Positions 9,286-17,511 of a stretch of 53,925 nucleotides of DNA are shown here, in pieces; within the stretch, counting starts at the first letter, position 1, and the number at the start of each line of letters is the position of its first letter. The notes under the pieces are model-generated. The model saw only the letters and a list, made by a program, of their open reading frames with translations. It made no database searches and was not told where the DNA came from. Source of the DNA: an uncultured Porphyromonadaceae bacterium (GTDB lineage Bacteria; Bacteroidota; Bacteroidia; Bacteroidales; Muribaculaceae). The stretch is from positions 1 to 53,925 of the forward strand of contig CANRWW010000017.1 of NCBI GenBank assembly GCA_947643665.1, written 5' to 3'. The position numbers and the translations under genes are program-made.

Positions 9286-9610
9286 AGTGCCAAAAATTCC
9301 GTGATTCAAAATTCACTGGTTTTAAGACATAATTCACCTGCGAATATCACCAAGTCCACAACTTCTCCGCTTAAGTCACACCGACAAAGCCATAGCACTT
9401 ACATTTTCTCAAAGCAAGACTTGCATTCAGGCAAAGTATCAACCGATAATTTTAACATATATTGAAAATTCGCTTATTTAAGCAGTGCCACATAACTTTT
9501 TGTAGAAAAAAACATCAGTCAACGGAACAAACATCCTTTGCCACACTTTATCATCCCTCCAACCAACATACAATTTAGCTTATGAAAAAACGAATGGTTA
9601 AAAAGTGCCA
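9286..9610 (+). repeat. Three AGTGCCA motifs in the divergent intergenic region
   Basis: AGTGCCA occurs at 9286-9292, 9484-9490 and 9604-9610, all on the plus strand. Each is preceded within five bases by TTAA or TTTAA, and two are followed by AAAA or AAAC. They lie between the divergent promoters of the susC operon and the subtilisin gene. The rest of 9097-9655 is AT-rich and shows no gene. A shared regulator site is possible, but chance is not excluded. Confidence 0.3.
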
Positions 9611-9660
9611 AAACTACAAATATCGCCTGCATTATATCGAAATGAATAAAAGAGATTTTA

Positions 9661-9668
9661 TATCTTTG
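9661..9668 (+). promoter_or_regulatory. -7 box for the subtilisin-like protease gene
   Basis: TATCTTTG followed by CAAA, 122 bases upstream of the chosen ATG at 9791. No obvious TTTG element is seen 19-21 bases upstream. Confidence 0.65.
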
Positions 9669-9790
9669 CAAATTGACGAGTAACACGCCATGTTGCTTGT
9701 CAATTTGGCGGCCGGTCTTGCACATTTCTCCCACCGCCAGCCAACCAGGGTTATCACTTGCATATTACACAAATATTATATAGAGAAGAT

Positions 9791-12016
9791 ATGAAGAGAA
9801 ATCTACTTGTTTTCGGATTGCTCGCTACCGCAACATGCGGGAGCATTTTCGCGCAGTCAAAAATCAACGGCGCAGGCCGGTTGATGCTTGACACTTATCT
9901 TACGCAAAACGCAGGAAAAAAAGCTCCAGCCAAGGACATCATAAAATCAATGATAGTGACCCTCAACGAGGGCGCCTCCCGTGAAGCCGTGGAAGCCATA
10001 GGCGCGGAAGTATACAGCGACTTTGGCGACATCCTCATCGTAGGGCTTCCCCTTAGCCGCGCTGAAGAGCTTGCTTCACTTGATGCCGTGAAAGCTGTGG
10101 AATTCGGCAACAAGAACCGCGTTTACATGGATATAGCCCGTGAAAACACAGGTGTGGACGGTATCCACGACGGCTCTGCCGAAGGCCTCAACGGAGTGTC
10201 TTATACTGGTACCGGAGTTGCCGTAGGCCTCTTTGACAGCGGACTTGATCCCAACCACGCGGCATTCCGCAATGCCGACGGATCAACCCGCGTAAATGCA
10301 GTATTTGTAACCCGCGACGGCAAGAAAGACGAATCATATACCACTCCGGAAGCAATCTCCGCTTTTGATACAGAAGACAACACAGCCACACACGGCACCC
10401 ACGTGCTAGGTATCATAGCTGGCTCCAACGACGTAGAAGGAAGATACAGCCAATACGGCAAAAACGGGGTGCAGACTGGCACAATACCCTATTACGGAGT
10501 TGCTCCCGATGCAGATATAATAGTGGGATGCGGCGACTTTTATGACGAAGAGATACTGCGTGGAGTAGACCTTGTAATCAAGCACGCGAAAGCACTTGGC
10601 AAACCGGCTGTGGTCAACCTCTCACTCGGAAGCAACGTCGGACCCCATGACCCCAACTCTGCGACATCAAAAACATTGGACAGACTTGCCGACGACGCTA
10701 TAATCTGTATTTCCGCTGGAAACGAAGGCAACAGCAACATTGCCCTCAAACGTCCGTTCCGCGGATCGTCTGTGAACACATTCATTTCACCTGCGACAAT
10801 CGAAAACGCCCCGGTGCTGTACAACGCGGAATTCTGGAACAGCACCGAAGAGACGTTCGCACTTGATCTTATCCTCTACAACAAATCCGGTGACAAGATC
10901 ATAGAAAAGCATACCATCAACAACCTTAACGGCCAGAGCTTTACCTGGAACGGCAACAACTGTCCGGGATTGAAGACATATTATGCATCGGGAGCACAGA
11001 TATACGTGACATCCAACATTGACCCAAACACCGGCCGTTATTACGTGCGCATGCAAAACAACCTCCAGGCCACCTCTGGCAATGTACGCTTCGGCGTGAA
11101 CATCCGAGGCAAAGACGGTTGCACGCTCAACGCATATGTAAGCGCCCTGGGCTTAGGATATTACAGCATGGACAATGTAGTGTTTGCAAGCGAAAATATC
11201 AAAGGTTACGCCCCAGGCACACCAGACGGTTCTATCAATGAAATGGCTACAGGCAAAAAAGTTATTTCAGTAGGTGCATATGTGAGCCGCGCCACATCCA
11301 CACCGTTCATGAACGGCACCTCATACTCAGGAGGCGGCACACGCAACGACATAGCCGATTTCTCGTCTTACGGAACCACTTCCGACGATCGCGACCTACC
11401 GCTTATCTGCGGCCCCGGTGCACAAATAGTTTCTTCAATAAGCCGTTACTGCACGGAATACAGCGATGCATACAGCAAAGAGGCCGTAACAGCCATGTCC
11501 AACTCATTCTCCCGCATCAGCCCCTACTACCCGATGCAGGGCACATCAATGTCAAGCCCATTCGTAGCAGGCACAGTAGCCCTATGGCTACAGGCATGGC
11601 CTCAGATGAGTTCTGAAGAATGCATTGATCTAATGATAGAGACGGCTAAAAAAGACAACTATACCAATACAAGCAATGTCCTCAAGCGCCGCCGCTGGGG
11701 CAATGGTAAAATTGACCCCGTAGAAGGCCTCAAGGAAGCGATACGCCGCAGCGCCTCAATTGAGGGCGTAAGCGCAGATGACACCGAAAAGAACCTCATC
11801 ATCAGCCCGCTCGGCAACCATCTCTATGAAATATGCTACGTAGGAGCCGAGAACCTCAGCGTTGATGTCTACAACCTCCAGGGCGCAAAAGTAATGACTG
11901 CCGCTACAGGAAGCGACACAATGGAACTTGACGCATCCTCCCTCGCCGGCGGGATATACGTGATGGCAGTCACCACCGAAGCTGGGACTGTTTCACGCAA
12001 ACTCGCTGTGAAATAA
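9791..12016 (+). CDS. Secreted S8 (subtilisin-like) serine protease with T9SS sorting domain
   Basis: A 741-residue secreted protease. The signal peptide begins MKRNLLVFG and ends near IFAQ. This ATG is preferred over one 33 bases upstream, which would put charged residues before the signal. An inhibitor_I9-like propeptide is plausible at about residues 40-105. The catalytic triad is visible: Asp149 in LFDSGLD, His201 in THGTHVLG, and Ser586 in QGTSMSSPF. A large insertion containing beta-strands (about 320-440) separates His and Ser, as in many Bacteroidota subtilases. The last 80 residues form a T9SS type A sorting domain (VDVYNLQGAKV, then LAGGIYVMAV and a basic end), so the protein should cross the outer membrane by T9SS and be surface-attached or released. 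It is divergent from the susCD operon. Confidence 0.94.
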   Translation: MKRNLLVFGLLATATCGSIFAQSKINGAGRLMLDTYLTQNAGKKAPAKDIIKSMIVTLNEGASREAVEAIGAEVYSDFGDILIVGLPLSRAEELASLDAVKAVEFGNKNRVYMDIARENTGVDGIHDGSAEGLNGVSYTGTGVAVGLFDSGLDPNHAAFRNADGSTRVNAVFVTRDGKKDESYTTPEAISAFDTEDNTATHGTHVLGIIAGSNDVEGRYSQYGKNGVQTGTIPYYGVAPDADIIVGCGDFYDEEILRGVDLVIKHAKALGKPAVVNLSLGSNVGPHDPNSATSKTLDRLADDAIICISAGNEGNSNIALKRPFRGSSVNTFISPATIENAPVLYNAEFWNSTEETFALDLILYNKSGDKIIEKHTINNLNGQSFTWNGNNCPGLKTYYASGAQIYVTSNIDPNTGRYYVRMQNNLQATSGNVRFGVNIRGKDGCTLNAYVSALGLGYYSMDNVVFASENIKGYAPGTPDGSINEMATGKKVISVGAYVSRATSTPFMNGTSYSGGGTRNDIADFSSYGTTSDDRDLPLICGPGAQIVSSISRYCTEYSDAYSKEAVTAMSNSFSRISPYYPMQGTSMSSPFVAGTVALWLQAWPQMSSEECIDLMIETAKKDNYTNTSNVLKRRRWGNGKIDPVEGLKEAIRRSASIEGVSADDTEKNLIISPLGNHLYEICYVGAENLSVDVYNLQGAKVMTAATGSDTMELDASSLAGGIYVMAVTTEAGTVSRKLAVK

Positions 12017-12040
12017 GTATATCTGACACATACCCCAATA

Positions 12041-12079
12041 ACGGCTCCGTCATAGCTACCATGCATATGACGGAGCCGT
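12041..12079 (+). terminator. Hairpin after the protease gene
   Basis: Perfect 14-bp stem ACGGCTCCGTCATA (12041-12054 with 12066-12079) with an 11-base loop, 24 bases past the protease stop. There is no long T run afterwards, so termination efficiency is uncertain. Confidence 0.6.
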
Positions 12080-12107
12080 GCCGTTTGGAGGTTACGTTCA
12101 AATTGAG

Positions 12108-12115
12108 TATTTTTG
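12108..12115 (+). promoter_or_regulatory. -7 box for the DUF4421-like gene
   Basis: TATTTTTG followed by CACG, 46 bases upstream of the proposed GTG start at 12162. Its position rules out upstream in-frame starts as transcribed. Confidence 0.6.
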
Positions 12116-12161
12116 CACGTTAAAAATCTTTCCGGATAAAAACCGCGACTGTTATACCAAA

Positions 12162-13268
12162 GTGAAACGCATAGAAACCACAGACAAATGCAGACATAAT
12201 TCCGCAACCCCGCTGCGGGTGCTGGCATTGTTGTCACTATTATGTCTTGGATGCTTCACTCCCCCCAAAGCGGAAGCAATATCATTCGCACTGGACTCCA
12301 TCGCCGAATGGGGCAAATTCCCCAGATTCTGCGTGAATGTATACAAATGGGGTGATAAATTTTTCAACTCATACGACTCCACATATGTACAGGGATCCGG
12401 CAAACGATGGAACATAAAGCTGAAAGGAGACAGCTGGGTGGATGTTTACGACTTCAAATTCGCCACAGACGGATATCGCATGGCAATGCTGTCACGTCCT
12501 TCTACAACGGCAGGCTTCTACCTGTCATATATGGCTGTAAGCGTTGGATATGACATGAACGTCAGTAAATATTTCGGAGGCGGCAACGAGGCAAGAAAGC
12601 GATTCAACGCACAATTCAATTGCTCGCTATTCGCCGCCGAATATTCATTCAACACCAACAACATAGGCACCACGATCATACGGATGGGGCCATCGGGACA
12701 AACCTCACATACACACATTGCCTTTCGCGGTATTGACACAAACTCTTGGGCGATATCACTATATTATTTTTTCAACAACAAACACTATTCGCAAGGGGCG
12801 GCATTCTACTACAGCAAGATACAGATGCGGAGTTCAGGCACAGTATATGCCGGCCTGCAATTTTCAGGACAGCAGTTCAACTTCAATTTCTCAGAACTTG
12901 AAGTTGACGAGCAACCCCGGCTTCCTGAAGCATGGGACCAGCGTTACAGCGTCAGAAACAAAAATTACGGACTTAAAGTAGGATATGCATACAACTGGGT
13001 GTTCCACCCCGGATGGACCATGGGGGTATCAGCCGCACCTGTCGTCGGCTTGCGCAAAGGATACATCAACATCCCGGGAGAAAACGGAAACTCATTTTTC
13101 CTTAGCGGACATATGAAGGCATCGCTGGTATACAACATTAAACGCAGATGGTTTTTCGGCATTGTCGGACGCGCCGACTCAGACATGATTTACGACAAAG
13201 AGCACTCACTTATGGCAAGCAACCTATCAGTGGAAATATCTGCCGGATTCCGCTTTGACCTTTGGTAA
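12162..13268 (+). CDS. DUF4421-like outer membrane beta-barrel protein
   Basis: About 368 residues. The start is uncertain. There is no ATG before the signal peptide, so the GTG at 12162 (VKRIETTD) is proposed because it follows the -7 box and gives a basic n-region before LRVLALLSLLCLG. Processing could occur after PKAEA, or by lipidation at the Cys in CLGC. The mature part alternates aromatic and polar residues in amphipathic strands, ends in aromatic FRFDLW, and contains YVQGSGKRW near its start, features recalled from the DUF4421 family of Bacteroidota. The function is unknown. A small membrane protein gene follows 38 bases downstream. Confidence 0.7.
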   Translation: MKRIETTDKCRHNSATPLRVLALLSLLCLGCFTPPKAEAISFALDSIAEWGKFPRFCVNVYKWGDKFFNSYDSTYVQGSGKRWNIKLKGDSWVDVYDFKFATDGYRMAMLSRPSTTAGFYLSYMAVSVGYDMNVSKYFGGGNEARKRFNAQFNCSLFAAEYSFNTNNIGTTIIRMGPSGQTSHTHIAFRGIDTNSWAISLYYFFNNKHYSQGAAFYYSKIQMRSSGTVYAGLQFSGQQFNFNFSELEVDEQPRLPEAWDQRYSVRNKNYGLKVGYAYNWVFHPGWTMGVSAAPVVGLRKGYINIPGENGNSFFLSGHMKASLVYNIKRRWFFGIVGRADSDMIYDKEHSLMASNLSVEISAGFRFDLW

Positions 13269-13306
13269 CACACAGCTGAACTTCAGCAATCATACCCCCG
13301 CACACA

Positions 13307-13618
13307 ATGACACATCGCGAAAAACAAGGACTAACCGCCATGATTATAATCCTTTTGTTCATCCTGGCAATCATATATGCCGGAAAACATATAAACAGCC
13401 ACACAACGCCTCCAGCCTCCTCACTCGCAGGACAGCTATCAGCCGACAGCATACGCATTACCACCGCGACAGACACCGCAAAAGTATCCGTGCAGACATC
13501 CGGCAAAAACAAGCCAGCAACCAAAACCACAAAGAAACCAAGAGGCACGCCTGAAGCACCAGCCGACAGGAAAAGCCCGCTTGAACAGCCTGTACCCCAC
13601 AACAAAGACGACCGCTGA
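13307..13618 (+). CDS. Small single-pass membrane protein, unknown
   Basis: A 103-residue protein. A short basic N-terminus (MTHREKQGL) is followed by one strong transmembrane helix (about residues 10-26, IIILLFILAIIYAG). The tail is hydrophilic, rich in Lys, Thr and Pro, and probably disordered, ending HNKDDR. The topology suggests a periplasmic tail. It follows the DUF4421-like gene closely on the same strand and probably shares its transcript. No family is recognised. The overlapping frame at 13255-13554 is less convincing because it lacks a hydrophobic or conserved pattern. Confidence 0.6.
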   Translation: MTHREKQGLTAMIIILLFILAIIYAGKHINSHTTPPASSLAGQLSADSIRITTATDTAKVSVQTSGKNKPATKTTKKPRGTPEAPADRKSPLEQPVPHNKDDR

Positions 13619-13681
13619 ACCTGTATAGATCCAGCAGCCGCCGCAATATTCGTTTCTAAAATGTAAACAGGACCGGAAAAA

Positions 13682-14542
13682 TTACTGGCCCAGATAGGTT
13701 TTAAGCAACCGTGATTTCTGTCCTTTAAGGCGACGGATGGCTTTTTCCTTGATCTGACGCACACGCTCGCGTGTAAGATCGAATTTCGCACCGATCTCCT
13801 CAAGCGTCATTTCCTGGCATCCTATGCCGAAGAACATTTTCAGAATCTCACGCTCACGCTCATGCAATTGGTGCAAAGCACGGTCAACCTCTTTTGAAAG
13901 CGACTCCTGAGTAAGGGTAGCATCTGCCATAGGACTGTCATCGTTAGTCAGCACATCAAGAAGAGAATTGTCCTCACCCTCCACAAAAGGAGCGTCAACA
14001 GATATATGGCGCCCCGAAACCTTAAGCGTATCCGCTATTTTCTCTACAGGCACCTCAAGCGTCTCCGCCAATTCCTCCGGTGAAGGCCTGCGCTCGTTTT
14101 CCTGCTCAAATTTGGAAAGCGCCTTGGAAATCTTATTCAGCGAACCTACCTGGTTGAGAGGAAGACGCACAATTCGCGACTGCTCTGCAAGAGCCTGGAG
14201 GATACTCTGCCGGATCCACCACACTGCATACGAAATAAACTTGAAACCGCGTGTCTCATCAAACTTCTGCGCGGCTTTGATAAGACCGAGGTTCCCTTCG
14301 TTGATAAGGTCGGGGAGGCTGAGCCCCTGATTCTGATACTGCTTTGCTACAGACACAACGAAACGCAGATTTGCTCTTGTCAACTTTTCGAGAGCGGCCT
14401 GGTCACCCTCCCTGATACGCTGGGCAAGTTCCACCTCCTGTTCTACGGTTATGAGATCCTCGCGGCCTATTTCCTGCAGATACTTGTCAAGCGACGCGCT
14501 TTCGCGGTTTGTAATAGATTTTGAAATCTTTAATTGTCTCAT
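13682..14542 (-). CDS. rpoD: Primary RNA polymerase sigma factor (RpoD/SigA type)
   Basis: A 286-residue sigma-70 protein of the short Bacteroidota type, lacking the long region 1.1. The start [15 protein letters not shown] matches the family and is preferred to an ATG 39 bases upstream. Region 1.2/2.1 includes [11 protein letters not shown]. Region 2 has [21 protein letters not shown] and then [13 protein letters not shown] for -7 recognition and melting. Region 3 runs about 130-200. Region 4 ends with [23 protein letters not shown], the helix-turn-helix for the -33 element. It should recognise the TAnnTTTG boxes seen across the window, including the one at 14604 before its own gene. No anti-sigma gene is nearby. 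Confidence 0.95.
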   Translation of the reverse strand: MRQLKISKSITNRESASLDKYLQEIGREDLITVEQEVELAQRIREGDQAALEKLTRANLRFVVSVAKQYQNQGLSLPDLINEGNLGLIKAAQKFDETRGFKFISYAVWWIRQSILQALAEQSRIVRLPLNQVGSLNKISKALSKFEQENERRPSPEELAETLEVPVEKIADTLKVSGRHISVDAPFVEGEDNSLLDVLTNDDSPMADATLTQESLSKEVDRALHQLHEREREILKMFFGIGCQEMTLEEIGAKFDLTRERVRQIKEKAIRRLKGQKSRLLKTYLGQ

Positions 14543-14603
14543 GTTCTGAAGCGGTAATATCTTATAATGTAGCTGCATCATTCAAGGCACAGCTATCAAG
14601 GTG

Positions 14604-14611
14604 CAAAGATA
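14604..14611 (-). promoter_or_regulatory. -7 box for rpoD
   Basis: The minus strand reads TATCTTTG followed by CACC, 61 bases upstream of the chosen rpoD ATG. The primary sigma gene is therefore probably read by its own product. Confidence 0.7.
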
Positions 14612-14710
14612 CGAAATTTTCCTGTAATGACAGCGCAATCCAAATGTTAAATATAAAAAAAATAAGATCCCGAAGATTCGCCCTCCCAGCACAAACCTTA
14701 ATCCGGCGGC

Positions 14711-14768
14711 CAGCACAATAAAACAGTCCCTTCCTGCTTTTACAGGAAGGGACTGTTTTATTGTGCTG
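14711..14768 (-). terminator. 26-bp perfect hairpin after the mini-lipoprotein gene
   Basis: Perfect 26-bp inverted repeat (14711-14736 with 14743-14768) with a six-base loop CTTTTA. It lies 33 bases beyond the stop of the 71-residue lipoprotein and upstream of the rpoD promoter. It insulates the two genes. Confidence 0.85.
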
Positions 14769-14801
14769 TTAAATCTTTTTTGTGCTGTAAGCAGTTGCTG
14801 A

Positions 14802-15017
14802 TTATTCAGCAACAGGAGCTGCAGCTTCCTCAACTGCAACAGCTACAACTGTATCGCCAGCTACTGTGTCAACAGCAGCAACCTCTTCTACTACAGCAGC
14901 TTCAACAACTTCTACAGAATCTACAGCTTCAGCTACAGAAGCGTTCTCAGCCTTGTTGCCACAAGAGATCATAGAGAAACCTGCGATAACAGCGAAAGAA
15001 AGGAATAACTTTTTCAT
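14802..15017 (-). CDS. Ala/Val/Glu-rich mini-lipoprotein
   Basis: A 71-residue predicted lipoprotein. A basic N-terminus and hydrophobic stretch end in FSMISC with the lipobox Cys at residue 19, leaving a mature part of only 53 residues. That part is almost entirely Ala, Val, Glu and Asp in degenerate VEE/VAA/VDTV units, with no aromatic or Lys residue after the first few positions. It has its own promoter and strong terminator, so it is a genuine short transcription unit. A role as an abundant acidic envelope lipoprotein is a guess. No named family is recognised. Confidence 0.75.
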   Translation of the reverse strand: MKKLFLSFAVIAGFSMISCGNKAENASVAEAVDSVEVVEAAVVEEVAAVDTVAGDTVVAVAVEEAAAPVAE

Positions 15018-15069
15018 TTTCGTTTCAGATTAAATAATAAAACAATATTTTAGTGCTTCAAAAACGTTG

Positions 15070-15077
15070 CAAAGGTA
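15070..15077 (-). promoter_or_regulatory. -7 box for the mini-lipoprotein
   Basis: The minus strand reads TACCTTTG followed by CAACG, 52 bases upstream of the ATG at 15017. Confidence 0.7.
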
Positions 15078-15284
15078 CGACTAATTTTTATTCCTCCAAA
15101 TCTTTTTTATGATTTTTTTGCCGAATAATATGCTATAAAACATATTTTTGGGGCGATCAATCTTTGCCGATGCGCTATCATCCTTATAATAGGCAAATTA
15201 CCCGTTATGAGAAACCAAAGACGGAAACCGGACCACAACTTTGCCGACATTAGGATGCAACTTCCATAATTCGGTTATTTTTAG

Positions 15285-15292
15285 TACCTTTG
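15285..15292 (+). promoter_or_regulatory. -7 box for fabD
   Basis: TACCTTTG followed by CAGCC, 90 bases upstream of the fabD ATG. Between this and the divergent box at 15070-15077 there are about 200 bases with no other recognised signal. Confidence 0.7.
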
Positions 15293-15382
15293 CAGCCGAT
15301 TTGAAAAGACTGCGTTAAGATTTTTTTGAAAGTCTTCCGGCAGTCGGCAGACAAACGAAACATTTCAAAGTTTACATACAGT

Positions 15383-16261
15383 ATGAAAACATTTGTATTT
15401 CCTGGCCAGGGAGCACAGTTCGTAGGTATGGGCAAAGACCTGTATGACAACGATCCCAAAGCCCGCGAGCTTTTTGAGAAAGCTAACGAAATCCTCGGTT
15501 TCCGTATCACCGACCTTATGTTCGAGGGCACTGAGGAGGATCTGAAACAGACCCGCGTAACCCAACCGGCTGTTTTCCTTCACTCTGTAATCCTGGCAAA
15601 AACCCTCGGTGACGAATTCAAACCGGAAATGGCAGCAGGCCACTCACTCGGCGAATTTTCAGCACTCACCGCAGCAGGAGCACTCAGTTTCGAAGACGGC
15701 CTGCGTCTGGTGAGCGCCCGCGCACAAGCCATGCAAAAGGCATGCGAGCTCAAGCCCTCGACAATGGCTGCCATCATAGCGCTCCCTGATGAAAAAGTTG
15801 AAGAGATATGCGCATCAATACCCGGAGTAGTGGTAGCAGCAAACTACAACTGCCCTGGACAGATCGTGATCTCAGGCGAAATCGAAGCCATAGCGGCAGC
15901 ATGCGAGGCAGCCAAAGCTGCCGGCGCAAAACGTGCACTCCCATTGAAAGTCGGTGGCGCTTTCCACTCCCCCCTCATGGAACCGGCACGTGCCGAACTG
16001 GCATCAGCCATCGAAGCGACAGAAATCCACACCCCCGTATGCCCCGTATACCAGAATGTGGACGCACTACCCCACACCGATCCCGCTGAAATCAAAGCCA
16101 ACCTTGTGGCACAGCTCACAGCCCCCGTACGCTGGACTCAGACCGTACAGAACATGGTTACCGACGGAGCCACTGAGTTCGTGGAACTCGGCCCGGGCAA
16201 AGTGCTCCAGGGTCTTGTCAGCAAGATCTCCCGCGAAGCCACCGTTTCCGGCCGCCAGTAA
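15383..16261 (+). CDS. fabD: Malonyl-CoA:acyl carrier protein transacylase
   Basis: FabD moves the malonyl group from CoA to acyl carrier protein for type II fatty acid synthesis in the cytoplasm. The 292-residue protein begins MKTFVFPGQGAQ, with the GQGAQ oxyanion-loop motif. It carries the nucleophile Ser88 in GHSLGEFSAL, the Arg in GLRLVSARAQAM that binds the malonyl carboxylate, and the catalytic His in GGAFHSPLM. The C-terminal ELGPGKVLQGL motif is present. The ATG at 15383 is chosen because family members start immediately before TFVFPGQG. It stands alone, away from other fab genes, with its own promoter and terminator. Confidence 0.96.
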   Translation: MKTFVFPGQGAQFVGMGKDLYDNDPKARELFEKANEILGFRITDLMFEGTEEDLKQTRVTQPAVFLHSVILAKTLGDEFKPEMAAGHSLGEFSALTAAGALSFEDGLRLVSARAQAMQKACELKPSTMAAIIALPDEKVEEICASIPGVVVAANYNCPGQIVISGEIEAIAAACEAAKAAGAKRALPLKVGGAFHSPLMEPARAELASAIEATEIHTPVCPVYQNVDALPHTDPAEIKANLVAQLTAPVRWTQTVQNMVTDGATEFVELGPGKVLQGLVSKISREATVSGRQ

Positions 16262-16279
16262 TCCCCGCCAAACATTAAA

Positions 16280-16340
16280 GATCCAGATAAACAATGAGGC
16301 AGACATTTTAATAGTGTCTGCCTCATTGTTTATCTGGATC
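16280..16340. terminator. 26-bp perfect hairpin between convergent fabD and the epimerase gene
   Basis: Perfect 26-bp inverted repeat (16280-16305 with 16315-16340) with a nine-base loop. It lies 18 bases past the fabD stop and 36 bases past the stop of the convergent capsule-operon gene. It probably serves both directions. Confidence 0.85.
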
Positions 16341-16376
16341 TGTTTATATGGATCTCCCCGTTTCTACTAAAGAATA

Positions 16377-17390
16377 TTATTCCGATTTGAAAGTAATGCC
16401 ATCGGCAGGTTGCGGATGAACAAACTCAAATTCAAGTGTGCGCGCCATTCCTTCTTCGAGAGTATATGGCGCTTTAAAACCGCAACTATGTGCTTTAGTA
16501 GCATCAAACTCTGTGGTAGCACAGAACTTTTTTACCCTGACAGAACTTACAGCCAATTTCTTTCCAGACAGTTTCGCCAGAAGATCAAAACAATATCCCC
16601 CGGCCATTCCTATCCAATATGGAAAATGCGTCATTGGAATATGCTTATGGAGCACCTTGCTGACATGTCCCACAAGTTCATTCATCGTCAAATCCGGTTT
16701 GTCAACATAGTTGAATATATTGTAACCCTCTGTGATATTCTCAATGGCATACTTCACAAAAGTAACCACATTCCCGACATAAGCCATTGACTTACGGTTC
16801 TCCCCTTTTCCTACCATCAGAAATTTGCCTCCGCTTATCTGCTTCAACAAATTATATACGTTTCCCCTGTTGCGTTCACCAAAGATAACCGTAGGACGCA
16901 CTACTGTCACGTTCCAGTCACTATGGCCATTTTCCCACCAGCTGCGCAACACCTTTTCAGCTTCCCATTTCGATTTGCCATAATGATTAAACGGATCCTT
17001 TTCATGATTCTCGTCGGGGCAACGCTTATTTATTCCGTATACTGCCACAGACGAGAAAAACAGAATTCTTTTAACGCCACAATGCTCCATTGCAGACAGT
17101 ACAGTCTTCATACCACCCACATTGGTCTCATAATAAAGATCAGTAGGCCATATGTCATCACGGTGCTGGGCAGCAAGAAGTACCACCATATCAGCCCCTT
17201 TGAGTTCACGCTCCATATCCTCTCTGACCCTGGCGTCTCCATTAACAGTCACATCCGGAAAAAAATGGCTTGGCGCAATATCCACATTTTTAACATCCCA
17301 CGATTCACCATTCTCCCTGGCAGCATCAGTGAGCAATCCCAACAGACGTGTTCCTACAAATCCACTTCCCCCAATTGTAATAACCTTCAT
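16377..17390 (-). CDS. NAD-dependent epimerase/dehydratase (extended SDR)
   Basis: A 337-residue extended short-chain dehydrogenase. The N-terminal Rossmann motif is ITIGGSGFVG. The catalytic Ser lies in FFSSVAVYG, and the Tyr-Lys pair in YGKSKWEAE. A C-terminal substrate domain follows. Such enzymes epimerise, dehydrate or reduce nucleotide-linked sugars in the cytoplasm, but the sugar cannot be told from sequence alone. It is the last gene of the capsule operon, separated from the GT2 gene by about 120 non-coding bases, so it could also have its own promoter. The ATG at 17390 is preferred to a TTG six bases upstream. Confidence 0.88.
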   Translation of the reverse strand: MKVITIGGSGFVGTRLLGLLTDAARENGESWDVKNVDIAPSHFFPDVTVNGDARVREDMERELKGADMVVLLAAQHRDDIWPTDLYYETNVGGMKTVLSAMEHCGVKRILFFSSVAVYGINKRCPDENHEKDPFNHYGKSKWEAEKVLRSWWENGHSDWNVTVVRPTVIFGERNRGNVYNLLKQISGGKFLMVGKGENRKSMAYVGNVVTFVKYAIENITEGYNIFNYVDKPDLTMNELVGHVSKVLHKHIPMTHFPYWIGMAGGYCFDLLAKLSGKKLAVSSVRVKKFCATTEFDATKAHSCGFKAPYTLEEGMARTLEFEFVHPQPADGITFKSE

Positions 17391-17511
17391 TTTCAATAAA
17401 TATTACGCAGCACCAGAAGATACACAACCACTGTATGCCGCGAATTACAATACGCAATACATTAAAACATAACTTATAAGCAATCACTGCGACGTAATAT
17501 GCCGCAAACTG

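Noticed and set aside
9758-9790. Upstream start for the subtilisin-like protease
   Set aside because: It would add charged and polar residues before the signal peptide. The ATG at 9791 gives a normal signal sequence.
13255-13554. 99-residue alternative frame overlapping the small membrane protein
   Set aside because: It overlaps the DUF4421-like gene end and lacks the hydrophobic helix. The frame at 13307 is more coherent.
14780-14974. Gln/Leu-rich 64-residue frame opposite the mini-lipoprotein
   Set aside because: It is the complement of the Ala/Val/Glu-rich gene. The real gene has a signal peptide, promoter and terminator.
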